Part shown: one piece after another, positions 16,572 through 25,267 of the stretch
Layout of the letters: each line of letters opens with the position of its first letter
How positions within the stretch are numbered: the first letter of the stretch is position 1
DNA from: Halalkaliarchaeum desulfuricum
Lineage (GTDB): Archaea > Halobacteriota > Halobacteria > Halobacteriales > Haloferacaceae
Length of the DNA stretch: 64,000 nt
Reading direction: 5' to 3'
Assembly: GCF_002952775.1 (NCBI RefSeq)
Contig: NZ_CP025066.1
Span: forward strand, 1,860,001 to 1,924,000
Position numbers and translations under genes: made by a program
The notes under the pieces: generated by a model
The model's database searches: none
The model's input: only the letters and a program-made list of their open reading frames with translations
What the model was told of the DNA's origin: nothing

Positions 16572-16967
16572 GTGATTGATGTGAACGAGTCACAACTGGC
16601 AGCACGGTGGCCGGCGAAACGTGCCGGACGGTTCGAAGGGCTCGAACGATACGTCGAGCGCGCCCGAGATCGATCCCGCGAACCGATCGACGATTCGTCG
16701 GTCCTGGTACCGGGTGGGATCGTCCGGATACTGCCCGATCGCTGCAAGGAATGTAGTTATTGCTGGGAGTACTGTCCACAGGACGTTCTCGAACGTGGCC
16801 GGGAAGCCAACCGGAAAGGGTATCGCCCGCCGACGGTGGCCGAGGGCAAGGCCGACGACTGCGTGGACTGTGGCATGTGCGCCTGGATCTGCCCGGAGTT
16901 CGCGATTTACACCGTCGAGCAAACGGACGGCGAGGCCGAACCGACGCCGGCGGGAGGTGAGACGTGA
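16572..16967 (+). CDS. korD: 2-oxoacid:ferredoxin oxidoreductase delta (ferredoxin) subunit, second set
   Basis: A 131-residue protein with two [4Fe-4S] motifs, [13 protein letters not shown] (about residues 57-69) and [13 protein letters not shown] (about residues 95-107). It is the ferredoxin-like subunit of the second 2-oxoacid oxidoreductase. The start is uncertain: GTG 16572 and GTG 16581 are in frame, whereas ATG 16568 opens only a three-codon frame. An AATAAAG element near 16512 may be the TATA box. The stop overlaps the alpha start. KorD of methanogens is shorter at the N-terminus. Confidence 0.85.
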   Translation: MIDVNESQLAARWPAKRAGRFEGLERYVERARDRSREPIDDSSVLVPGGIVRILPDRCKECSYCWEYCPQDVLERGREANRKGYRPPTVAEGKADDCVDCGMCAWICPEFAIYTVEQTDGEAEPTPAGGET

Positions 16968-18154
16968 TGGCCACCTCCGAGGAGGAATCCGGCGAGGAGA
17001 CGGCGACCGACACCGAGCCGGAGGTCCTCACCGGCGATCACTTCATGATGGGCGACACCGCCTGTGCGGAGGGGGCGATCGCCGCAGGCTGTCGGTTTTT
17101 CGCGGGGTATCCGATAACGCCCGCCAGCGAGGTCGCCGAGCGCATCAGCCAGCGCTTCCCCGGGCTCCCCGACGCCCAGTACATCCAGATGGAAGACGAG
17201 ATCGCAAGCATAGCCGCCGTCGTCGGCGGCTCGAACGCCGGGAAAAAGAGCATGACCGCCACGAGCGGCCCGGGCGTGAGCCTCATGAACGAAAACATCG
17301 GACTGGCGGCGATCACCGAAACGCCGTGTGTCATCGTCAACGTCCAGCGCGGTGGCCCCTCGACGGGAATGCCCACGCTTCCCGGACAGGGGGACGTGAT
17401 GCAAGCTCGGTACGGGAGCCAGGGCGATTATCCGATGATCGCCTACGCTCCGGGCAGCCCCCAGGAGATGTTCGACCTGACGGTCGAGGCGTTCAACGCC
17501 GCCGAACGGTACCGGACGCCGGTGATCGTGCTCGCCGACCAGACCGTCGGGCACATGACCGGAAAGGTGTCGATCCCCGACTCGGTCGAGACAGTGGACC
17601 GTCCGCGGCCGGACGACGAGATCGAACCGGAGACGTTCCTCCCGTACGACAACTCGGTTCAGGTTCCGCCGATGGCAGCCGCCGGGGAGGGTGGTCGGGT
17701 GCACGTCACCGGCCTCACCCACGACGAGCGTGGACATCCGGACATCGATGTCGACACGCACGAGAAGATGCTCGGACGGATGATGGACAAAATCGACGAC
17801 AACCGCGAGGAGATCTGTCGCGTACAGCGGTATCGACTCGACGACGCCGACGTGGCCCTGATCGCCTACGGATCGATGAGCCGTTCGGCCCGCGACGCGG
17901 TCGACCAGCTCCGGGCCGACGGCGTCGACGCCGGGCTCTTTCGGGTGATCACCCCGTGGCCGTTCCCGATCGACGAGATCGAGGCACTCTCGGCTGCGGT
18001 CGACCGGATCGTCGTCGCCGAGATGAACCTCGGTCAGTACGTCACCCCGGTTCGGGCCCACGCGGCCTGTCCGGTCGACGCCCACACCCATCCGGGCGGG
18101 GCGATCCCGCGCCCGGACGAGGTCGCCGACACCGTCCGGGAGGTGATTCGATGA
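16967..18154 (+). CDS. korA: 2-oxoacid:ferredoxin oxidoreductase alpha subunit (2-oxoglutarate-like)
   Basis: A 395-residue alpha subunit with the KGOR-type pattern: FFAGYPITPASEVAE (about residues 46-60), QMEDEIASIAAVVGGS, TATSGPGVSLMNENIGLA, and VNVQRGGPSTGMPT. PASEV and the QRGGPSTG motif are typical of 2-oxoglutarate/2-oxoacid enzymes with separate subunits. An acidic extension of about 20 residues precedes the domain. ATG 16967 follows GGAGGTGA by about 8 nt and overlaps korD; GTG 16964 is an alternative. The stop overlaps korB by 4 nt. Confidence 0.9.
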   Translation: MATSEEESGEETATDTEPEVLTGDHFMMGDTACAEGAIAAGCRFFAGYPITPASEVAERISQRFPGLPDAQYIQMEDEIASIAAVVGGSNAGKKSMTATSGPGVSLMNENIGLAAITETPCVIVNVQRGGPSTGMPTLPGQGDVMQARYGSQGDYPMIAYAPGSPQEMFDLTVEAFNAAERYRTPVIVLADQTVGHMTGKVSIPDSVETVDRPRPDDEIEPETFLPYDNSVQVPPMAAAGEGGRVHVTGLTHDERGHPDIDVDTHEKMLGRMMDKIDDNREEICRVQRYRLDDADVALIAYGSMSRSARDAVDQLRADGVDAGLFRVITPWPFPIDEIEALSAAVDRIVVAEMNLGQYVTPVRAHAACPVDAHTHPGGAIPRPDEVADTVREVIR

Positions 18155-19005
18155 GCAAGACCACGCAGTCGCCGGCGGAAATCGTCGAGGAACACCCCGA
18201 CGACAGTGTCCTCAGGGATCGTCGGATCCCCCACATCTGGTGTCCCGGCTGCGGCCTCGGAACGACGATCAAGGCGTTCGGTGAGGCGCTCGAGCGCTCC
18301 CCGAAGGGGCTGGACGACCACGCCGTCGTCAGCGGGATCGGCTGTGCCGGCCGCGCGGCCGGTTACATCAACACCGACTCGTATCACACCACCCACGGCC
18401 GGGCGATCCCCTTTGCGACCGGGCTGAAGGTCGCCAACCCCGAGATGGAGGTGTCGGTGGTCTCCGGCGACGGTGACCTGTTCAACATCGGCGGCAACCA
18501 CTTCCTGCACGCCGCCAGGCGAAACCTCGATCTCACGATCGTCTGTTCGAACAACTTCAACTACGGCATGACCGGCGGACAGTTCGGCGGCACCACCCCG
18601 ACGGGCAAGGTGACCTCGACGACTCCCGAGGGCAACTACGAGCGACCGTTCAACCTCCCGCTTCTCGCCGAGAGCCTCGACGTCCCGTTCGTCGCCCGGT
18701 GGACGATCCTCCATCCGCGACGGCTCGCGGACGCGATCGAGGCCGCGATGGAGAAGCCGGGGATCGGCTTCGTCGAGGTGATCACCCCCTGCCCGGAGGG
18801 GTTCGGCAAGGCGAACGACTTCCCGGAGGGACTCGACATGATGCATTACTTCGAGGAACACTCGGTGATCGATCACGACGCCGACCTCGAGGAGGTCGGT
18901 ATCGCACTGGAAGGGGAAGACCTCGTGTTGGGCAACTTCATCGACGAGGAGAGTTCGTCGTATCTCGAAACCAAAGAGCGGTTGCTCGGAGGTGAGAGCG
19001 AATGA
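18151..19005 (+). CDS. korB: 2-oxoacid:ferredoxin oxidoreductase beta subunit (2-oxoglutarate-like)
   Basis: A 284-residue TPP-binding beta subunit. Cluster cysteines are seen in WCPGCGLG (about residues 30-37), GIGCAGR (about 65) and ITPCPEGFG (about 213). The TPP motif is SGDGDLFNIGGNHFLHAARRN, ending NNFNYGMTGGQ. The HTTHGRAIPFATGLK segment is characteristic of KorB. It overlaps both korA and korC by 4 nt, with GGGAGGTG before its ATG. Substrate assignment to 2-oxoglutarate rests on family patterns and is not proven. Confidence 0.92.
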   Translation: MSKTTQSPAEIVEEHPDDSVLRDRRIPHIWCPGCGLGTTIKAFGEALERSPKGLDDHAVVSGIGCAGRAAGYINTDSYHTTHGRAIPFATGLKVANPEMEVSVVSGDGDLFNIGGNHFLHAARRNLDLTIVCSNNFNYGMTGGQFGGTTPTGKVTSTTPEGNYERPFNLPLLAESLDVPFVARWTILHPRRLADAIEAAMEKPGIGFVEVITPCPEGFGKANDFPEGLDMMHYFEEHSVIDHDADLEEVGIALEGEDLVLGNFIDEESSSYLETKERLLGGESE

Positions 19006-19592
19006 GCCGAACGGAGTTCCGGTTTTCGGGCTTCGGCGGCCAGGGCGTGATCACGATGGCGCACGTGCTCGGCCACGGCGCCAGCGTCCACGCCGACATG
19101 GACGCGACGATGACGGAGGCGTACGGTCCCGAAAAGACCGGCGGCTTCTCGCGGGGCGACGTCGTCGTCAGCGACGAGGAGATCGACTACCCGAACGTGG
19201 TGGATCCCGACGTCGTGGTCGCGTTCTCCCAGGACGCGTTCGAACGTGACGCCGACACCGTCACGGAGGACGGACTCGTGCTCGTCGAACGGAACCTGGT
19301 CGATCCCGAACCGCTGCTCGAACGGCGGCCGGACGCGACGGTGGCGTCGCTGTCGGCGATCGACCTCGCCGAGGAACTGGGACACAAGGTCGTCGCCAAC
19401 GTCCTCACGCTGGGTGCCGTCGTCGAACTCGTCGGCACGCCGCCAGCGGAGGCGGTCCGGGCGGCGATCCGCGAGACCGTCCCGGACGGCACCGAAGACC
19501 TCAACGAGCGGGCGTTCGAGCGCGGCCAGGCCGTCGTCGCCGACGACGAACTCGACTACCTCGGTGGAGAGCGACGGGAGGTGGTACAATGA
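19002..19592 (+). CDS. korC: 2-oxoacid:ferredoxin oxidoreductase gamma subunit, second set
   Basis: A 196-residue gamma subunit starting with SGFGGQGVITMAHVLG, the KGOR form of the CoA-site glycine motif, followed by MTEAYGPEKTGGFSRGDVVVSDEEIDYP. With korD, korA and korB this completes a four-subunit enzyme in the order delta-alpha-beta-gamma, unlike the gamma-delta-alpha-beta order of the first set. It follows GGAGGTGAG and overlaps hdrA by 4 nt, which links the ferredoxin-producing enzyme to the Hdr/Etf genes in one transcript. Confidence 0.9.
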   Translation: MSRTEFRFSGFGGQGVITMAHVLGHGASVHADMDATMTEAYGPEKTGGFSRGDVVVSDEEIDYPNVVDPDVVVAFSQDAFERDADTVTEDGLVLVERNLVDPEPLLERRPDATVASLSAIDLAEELGHKVVANVLTLGAVVELVGTPPAEAVRAAIRETVPDGTEDLNERAFERGQAVVADDELDYLGGERREVVQ

Positions 19593-22500
19593 GCGTCGAC
19601 CGGGTCGATCCGCTCGGCACTGGTCGCACCGCGACCGAGCGCGTCGACGCCGACGTGCTGGTCGTGGGCGGCGGCATCGCCGGCATCCAGTCGAGCCTCG
19701 ATCTCGCCGACTCCGGCGCCGAGGTCGTGCTCGTCGAGCGATCGCCGTCGATCGGCGGCAAGATGGCCGCCCTCGACAAGAACTTCCCCACCCTCGACTG
19801 CTCGATCTGCATCGAGGGGCCGGTGATGAGCGACGCGATCGAACACGACAACATCGAGGTGCTCACGCTCGCGGAGCTCACCGACCTTTCGGGAGCGGCC
19901 GGCGACTTCTCCGCCGACGTCTACCAGGCGCCCCGGTTCGTGGGCGACGAGTGCACCCGGTGTGACGACTGCGTGGAGGCGTGTCCCGAATACGCCCCCA
20001 ACGAGTTCGACGAGGGGATCGGGTCGCGGACCGCGATCTTTACGCCGTTCGAGCAGGCGGAGCCGGGGCCGTACGTTGTGGATCTGGACACCTGTATGAA
20101 CGACCCGCCCAACGTGATGCCGTGTGACCGGTGTCAGCGGGCCTGCGGACCCGACTGCATCGACTTCGAGATGACGCCCACCGAGTACGAGATCGACGTC
20201 TCCTCGGTGATCGTCGCCACCGGCTTCGACGTGCTCAATCCGGAGGTGATCGACGAATACGGCTACGGCGAGCATCCGGACGTGCTCACGAGCATGGAGT
20301 ACGAACGGATGCTCGACGCCGCCGGGCCCACCGAGGGGCACATCGTGCGTCCCTCCGACGGGGAACACCCCGAGGACGTGCTGTTCGTCTACTGTGTGGG
20401 AAGCCGTGATCAGCGCCACTGCGAGTACTGCTCGCGCGTCTGCTGTATGTACTCCAACAAGCAGGCGATCCAGTCGGTCGACCACGGCGTCGACGACGTC
20501 ACGGCGCTGTACATGGACATGCGGGCGTACGGCAAGGGGTTCGACGACTTCTACGACCGGGCCCGCGAGGAGGCCGACGTCGACTACGTCCGGGGTCGCC
20601 CCGCCGAGGTCCACACCGACGGTGACTCGCCGGTCGTCCGGTACGAGGACGCCGACGCCGGCGAGGTCCGCGAGGAGGAGTACGACATGGTCGTGCTCGC
20701 ACCCGCGCTCATCCCCAGCGACGGCACGCCGGATCTGGCCGCCCGTCTCGGGGTCGAGGTCGACGAGGACGGCTTCTTTGCGACCACCGAGGCCGGCGGC
20801 GACATGACCGAAACCACCCGCGACGGGGTGTACGCCGCCGGCGCGGCGACCGGGCCGAAGGACATCCCCGACAGCGTCGCCGAGGCGTCCGGGGCGGCCT
20901 CGCGGGCGCTCTCCCACGTCGAGGAGCGCACCTGGCCCGAGCCGGTCGACGTCGAGCCGATCGACGCCACCGGCGAGGAGCGGATCGGCGTGTTCGTCTG
21001 CCACTGTGGCTCCAACATCGCCGGCACGATCGACGTCGAGGAGGTCGCCGACTGGGCCGATGACCTGCCGAACGTCGAGTACACCGAGGATCTGCTGTTC
21101 GCCTGCGCGGGCAACACCCAGGAGCACATCACCGAGACGGTGAAGGAACACGAACTCAACCGGGTGGTGGTCGCCTCCTGCTCGCCGAAGACCCACGGCC
21201 CCACCTTCGAACGGGTGATCGCCGAGGCCGGCCTGAACAAGTACCTCCTCGAGATGGCCAACGTCCGGAACCACAACTCCTGGGTCCACGACGACGAGGT
21301 GAGCGCGACCGAGAAGGCGAAGGACATGGTGAAGATGGCCGTCGACAAGGCGGCGTTCCTCACGCCCTTGGAGGAGATCGACCAGCCGGTCGAGCAGACC
21401 GGCGTCGTGATCGGCGGCGGGATCGCCGGGATGTCGGCGGCGGTCTCGATGGCCCAGAACGGACACGAGGTCCACCTGATCGAGCGAGAGGAGGAACTCG
21501 GCGGTCAGCTCCGGCACCTCGAGGAGCTCCATCCCGGGGGACGGGACCCCGAGGACCTCCTCGAGCGTCGCCGACGACAGCTCGAAGAGCACGGCGTCGT
21601 CGTCCACACCGACACCGAGGTCGAGGGGGTGAGCGGTCACGTCGGTAACTTCCCGGTCAACCTCGACTCCGGCGAGACCATCGTCGCCGGCGCGGTGGTG
21701 CTCGCGACGGGTGCCTCGCCGTACGAGCCAGACGAGTTCGGCTACGACGACAACCCCGAGGTGATCACGAACCGCGAACTCGACGCGCGGCTCGCCGACG
21801 GCGGCGTCGACGCCGACCGGGTGACGTTCGTCGGCTGTGTCGGCTCACGCGACGGCGACCGCGGCTGCTCGCGGTACTGCTGTTCCTCGATCGTCGGGCA
21901 GGCGAACCAGCTCGCCGCCGACGGCGCGACTGTCGACGTCGTCAACAAGGACGTCCGAACGTTCAGCCGCGGTGGCGAAGAGGCATACCGGGCGGCTCAA
22001 CAGCGGGGGGTTCGGTTCTTCCGGTACGACCAGGACACCCCCGCGGGCGAGGCGCTCGAGTACGATCCCGACGACGGCGAGCTGTCCTTCCACGAACGCA
22101 CGCTCGATCGGGAGGTCGTCCTCGAGCCGGACCTGATCGTGCTCGCGACCGGGTTGCGGTCGAACGGCGCCGACGAGGAGAACGACGTGGCGAGCCAGCT
22201 CACCGTCACTCGCGACGAAGAGGAGTTCCTGCTGGAGAGCCACCCGAAGCTCGGCCCGGTCGAGGCCAGCGTCGGCGGCGTGTTCATGGCCGGCACCGCC
22301 CAGGGACCGAAGGGCGTCCGCGACGCCGTCGACGGGGCGCTGGGGACGGCTGCCAAGGCTGACGCGCTACTCTCGAAGGACGAAATCGCACAGGAACCGC
22401 TCGCCGCGCAGATCGACCCCGAGACCTGTATCGGGTGCACCCGGTGTGCTGACGTGTGTCCGTACAACGCCGTAGAGGGTGAAGCACAGGACGTCCACAG

Positions 22501-23080
22501 CGTGATCGAGGCAGCCTGCATGGGGTGTGGCACCTGCGCCTCGGCCTGCCCGACCGACTCGATCACGATGCCCGGGTTCACCGACGAGCAGATCAAAGCC
22601 CAGATCAGCGCCGCGCTGGAACACAACCCCGAGGAGAAGGTACTCACCTTCGCGTGCAACTGGTGTTCCTACGCCGGCGCCGACCAGGCCGGCATCGAGA
22701 AGCGCAACTATCCCGAGAGCATCCGGATCGTCCGGACGATGTGTTCCGGCCGGGTCGACGAGGAGTTCGTCGATCACGCCTTCGAGGAGGGCGCCGGCGC
22801 GGTGCTGGTGACGGGCTGTCACATCGGCGACTGCCACTACATCGACGCCAACACCTACACCGAAGAGCGCGTTCAGCGGTGGCAGAACAAACTCGACGAG
22901 GAGGACGAGGGGCGGCTCCAGCTCGAGTGGATCAGCGCCGCCGAGGGCGAACGGTTCGCCTCCAAGGCCACCGAGATGGACGAGGTCGTCCGGGAGTTCG
23001 TCGAGACCCGTGCCCGCGCCGACGGCGGCTGTTGTGGCGACTGTGATGCTGGCTCGGCGGCGGGAGGTGATCGCCCATGA
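19589..23080 (+). CDS. hdrA: Tandem HdrA flavoprotein with C-terminal MvhD domain
   Basis: A 1163-residue iron-sulfur flavoprotein related to heterodisulfide reductase subunit A. Order: first FAD domain (VVGGGIAGIQ near residue 28, TLDCSICIEG near 70), inserted ferredoxin motif CTRCDDCVEACP (about 125), Cys-rich CDRCQRACGPDC, CVGSRD with CEYCSRVCC (about 270-290); then an HdrA N-terminal domain VFVCHCGSNIAG (about 470); second FAD domain VIGGGIAGMSAA (about 606) with CVGSRDGDRGCSRYCC; two [4Fe-4S] motifs CIGCTRCADVCP (about 947) and CMGCGTCASACP; and an MvhD domain FACNWCSYAG...CSGR...GCHIGDCHY (about 1020-1085). A Cys cluster CCGDC ends it. HdrA is the bifurcating flavin subunit in methanogens; here it sits between OFOR and Etf genes without hydrogenase. 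ATG overlaps korC. Confidence 0.93.
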   Translation: MSVDRVDPLGTGRTATERVDADVLVVGGGIAGIQSSLDLADSGAEVVLVERSPSIGGKMAALDKNFPTLDCSICIEGPVMSDAIEHDNIEVLTLAELTDLSGAAGDFSADVYQAPRFVGDECTRCDDCVEACPEYAPNEFDEGIGSRTAIFTPFEQAEPGPYVVDLDTCMNDPPNVMPCDRCQRACGPDCIDFEMTPTEYEIDVSSVIVATGFDVLNPEVIDEYGYGEHPDVLTSMEYERMLDAAGPTEGHIVRPSDGEHPEDVLFVYCVGSRDQRHCEYCSRVCCMYSNKQAIQSVDHGVDDVTALYMDMRAYGKGFDDFYDRAREEADVDYVRGRPAEVHTDGDSPVVRYEDADAGEVREEEYDMVVLAPALIPSDGTPDLAARLGVEVDEDGFFATTEAGGDMTETTRDGVYAAGAATGPKDIPDSVAEASGAASRALSHVEERTWPEPVDVEPIDATGEERIGVFVCHCGSNIAGTIDVEEVADWADDLPNVEYTEDLLFACAGNTQEHITETVKEHELNRVVVASCSPKTHGPTFERVIAEAGLNKYLLEMANVRNHNSWVHDDEVSATEKAKDMVKMAVDKAAFLTPLEEIDQPVEQTGVVIGGGIAGMSAAVSMAQNGHEVHLIEREEELGGQLRHLEELHPGGRDPEDLLERRRRQLEEHGVVVHTDTEVEGVSGHVGNFPVNLDSGETIVAGAVVLATGASPYEPDEFGYDDNPEVITNRELDARLADGGVDADRVTFVGCVGSRDGDRGCSRYCCSSIVGQANQLAADGATVDVVNKDVRTFSRGGEEAYRAAQQRGVRFFRYDQDTPAGEALEYDPDDGELSFHERTLDREVVLEPDLIVLATGLRSNGADEENDVASQLTVTRDEEEFLLESHPKLGPVEASVGGVFMAGTAQGPKGVRDAVDGALGTAAKADALLSKDEIAQEPLAAQIDPETCIGCTRCADVCPYNAVEGEAQDVHSVIEAACMGCGTCASACPTDSITMPGFTDEQIKAQISAALEHNPEEKVLTFACNWCSYAGADQAGIEKRNYPESIRIVRTMCSGRVDEEFVDHAFEEGAGAVLVTGCHIGDCHYIDANTYTEERVQRWQNKLDEEDEGRLQLEWISAAEGERFASKATEMDEVVREFVETRARADGGCCGDCDAGSAAGGDRP

Positions 23081-24267
23081 GCAAAGCCGACGAGGCGGCG
23101 CCCCTGTACGTCGACGACGACCGGTGGGACCGGGTCGTCGAGGCGACCGACGGCGCCGCGAGCGTCTGCTACCAGTGTGGCACCTGCACTGCAAGCTGTC
23201 CGTACGACGCGATCGACGAGAAGCCGATCAGTGTGCGCGGGCTGATGCGTCAGAGCCAACTGGGCGTCGACGGCGTCGGCGAGGAGCTGTACCGCTGTCT
23301 CACCTGCAAGGAGTGTGAGGCGAGTTGTCCGCGCGGGGTCGATATCATGGACGCGATCGGCGGGCTCCGGGAAGTCGCCTTCGAGGAGGACGAAGCGCCC
23401 GGACGGCTCGAGGGGGCGCTCTGGAGCGTCTACGAGGAGGACAACCCCTGGGAGCGACCCGCGAGCGACCGGGACGCCTGGCTCGAGGAGGTCCCCGACG
23501 ACATCGACGTTCCGGTCGGCGGACAGGCCGACATCCTCTACTACGTCGGCTGTACGCCCTCCTACGACCCGTCGCTGCAGTCGGTGCCGGCGGCGATGGT
23601 GCAGCTGCTCGAGGCGGCCGACGTCGACTACACCGTCCTCGGCGACGAGGAGGTCTGCTGTGGCGACGTCGTCCGACAGACGGGCGAGCCGGACTTCTTC
23701 CAGCAGCTCTCGGAGATGAACGCCGCACTCTTCGAGGAGACGGACGCAGAGACGATAATCACCACGAGTCCCCACTGCGCGGAGACGTTCGAGGATGGCG
23801 CCGACCTCGGTGCCGAGGTCGTTCACTACACCGAGTACCTGGCGGAGCTCCTGGAGGGAGGCCAGCTCGAGTTCGGCGACCTCGATCGGACGGTCACGTT
23901 CCACGATCCGTGTTACCTCGCCCGGGGAATGGCCGCCGTCGAGGCGCCCCGACAGTTGCTCGCTGCCGCCGGCGTCGAGGTCGACGAACTCGCCGAGTCG
24001 GGGGCTGACACGCTCTGTTGTGGGGGTGGCGGCGGCAACATGTGGCGCGAGGGCGACGGCGGGAAACGCTTCGCCGACATCCGCGCGAAACAGGCCGACG
24101 ACACCGACGCCGAGGAGCTGCTCACGGCGTGTCCCTACTGCGTCCAGACGCTCGATGACGGCGTGAAGAAGGTCGGCGCCGAGGCGCCGGTCCGGGAACT
24201 GGCGACGGTGCTTCTGGAGGCACTCGAGGCCGGCGACGAAACGGACGCAAACAACGGAGGTGACTGA
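23077..24267 (+). CDS. HdrD-like iron-sulfur protein with two CCG domains
   Basis: A 396-residue protein that joins HdrC- and HdrB-like parts. The N-terminus has two [4Fe-4S] motifs, CYQCGTCTASCPYD (about residues 31-44) and CLTCKECEASCPRG (about 76-89). Two CCG domains follow: VGCTPSYDP...EVCCGDVV...SPHC (about 155-240) and HDPCYLARG...LCCGGGGGNMW...CPYC (about 285-350). CCG domains hold the noncubane clusters that reduce disulfides in HdrB/HdrD. No membrane subunit (HdrE) is nearby. ATG overlaps hdrA and etfA follows after 1 nt, so it is probably part of an EtfAB-HdrA-HdrD complex. The natural substrate is unknown; haloarchaea lack coenzyme M/B, so a different disulfide, or only electron transfer, is likely. 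Confidence 0.9.
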   Translation: MSKADEAAPLYVDDDRWDRVVEATDGAASVCYQCGTCTASCPYDAIDEKPISVRGLMRQSQLGVDGVGEELYRCLTCKECEASCPRGVDIMDAIGGLREVAFEEDEAPGRLEGALWSVYEEDNPWERPASDRDAWLEEVPDDIDVPVGGQADILYYVGCTPSYDPSLQSVPAAMVQLLEAADVDYTVLGDEEVCCGDVVRQTGEPDFFQQLSEMNAALFEETDAETIITTSPHCAETFEDGADLGAEVVHYTEYLAELLEGGQLEFGDLDRTVTFHDPCYLARGMAAVEAPRQLLAAAGVEVDELAESGADTLCCGGGGGNMWREGDGGKRFADIRAKQADDTDAEELLTACPYCVQTLDDGVKKVGAEAPVRELATVLLEALEAGDETDANNGGD

Positions 24268-24268
24268 C

Positions 24269-25267
24269 ATGACTGCCTACGACAACGACATCTGGGTGTA
24301 CCTGGAATCGGCGGACGGTGCGGTATCGAACGTCAGCTACGAGATCCTCGGGAAGGCAAGGGAGCTCGCAGGAGAGCTCGACACCGGGGTCACCGCAGTC
24401 CTGGTGGGTGCCGGAGACGATCTCGACGGGCTCGCGGAGGCGGCGATCGCCCGGGGTGCCGACGGGGTCGTCCAGATCGAACACGACCTGCTCGACGTCT
24501 ATCGGCCAGAAACGTACGTCGACGCCGTCGAGGAGGCGCTCCGCGAGGGGGACCCCGCCATGTTCCTGTCGCCGGCGACCAACGACGGGATCGGGCTGGC
24601 CGGCCGGCTGGCGGTCCGGCTCCACGCCGGGCTCAACGCCGACGTCGTCCGGCTGGAGGTCGACGACGACGGGAGCCTCGTCGGCGGCGTGCCCGCCTTC
24701 GCCGGAGGCATCCTCGCGATGGTGAAAGCGAAGGGACGGCCGCAGATGAGCACCGTCCGACCGGGCGTGTTCACCGCGCTCGAGCCCGACGACTCCCGGG
24801 AAGGGGATCTCGCGGTTCGCGAGCCCGATCTCTCTGCGGACGACATCCTCACGGAGGTTCTGGATCGGGAGGTCGGCGAGACAGTCGACCTCCCGGGTGC
24901 GGACGTCGTCGTCTGTGCCGGCCGCGGGTTCGACGGCGATCTGGAACTGGCACGCGAACTCACTGAGGCGCTCGACGCAACGCTGGGGGTGACTCGTCCC
25001 CTCTGTGACGAGGGACTCGTCTCCCGGGAGCGACAGATCGGCTCGACCGGCTACTCCCTGCAGGCGGACGTGGCGATCTGTGCCGGCATCAGCGGCTCGG
25101 TGTACTTCACCTCCGGGCTCGACGACGTCGACACCGTTATCGCGGTGAACACCGACCCCGAGGAGCCGATCTTCGATCACGCCGACTACTGCATCGAGGG
25201 CGACCTCTTCGAGGTGTTGCCGCCGTTGATCGAACAGCTGGAGGCCGAGGGGGTGATCTCCGCATGA
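24269..25267 (+). CDS. etfA: Electron transfer flavoprotein alpha subunit
   Basis: A 332-residue EtfA. The N-terminal domain (about 1-190) has the AVLVGAG strand and the PATNDGIGLAGRLAVRL region; the C-terminal FAD domain shows VVVCAGRGFDG, RQIGSTGYSLQADVAICAGISGSVYF (given in family as GQTGK...GISGAxQH), and AVNTDPEEPIFDHADYCIEGD. Standard GQTG is RQIGSTG here, and GAIQH is GSVYF; both fall at the alpha-FAD site. GGAGGTG precedes the ATG at a good distance. The gene overlaps etfB by 4 nt. Co-transcription with hdrA/hdrD suggests use in a bifurcating or confurcating complex rather than ordinary acyl-CoA dehydrogenation. Confidence 0.92.
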   Translation: MTAYDNDIWVYLESADGAVSNVSYEILGKARELAGELDTGVTAVLVGAGDDLDGLAEAAIARGADGVVQIEHDLLDVYRPETYVDAVEEALREGDPAMFLSPATNDGIGLAGRLAVRLHAGLNADVVRLEVDDDGSLVGGVPAFAGGILAMVKAKGRPQMSTVRPGVFTALEPDDSREGDLAVREPDLSADDILTEVLDREVGETVDLPGADVVVCAGRGFDGDLELARELTEALDATLGVTRPLCDEGLVSRERQIGSTGYSLQADVAICAGISGSVYFTSGLDDVDTVIAVNTDPEEPIFDHADYCIEGDLFEVLPPLIEQLEAEGVISA

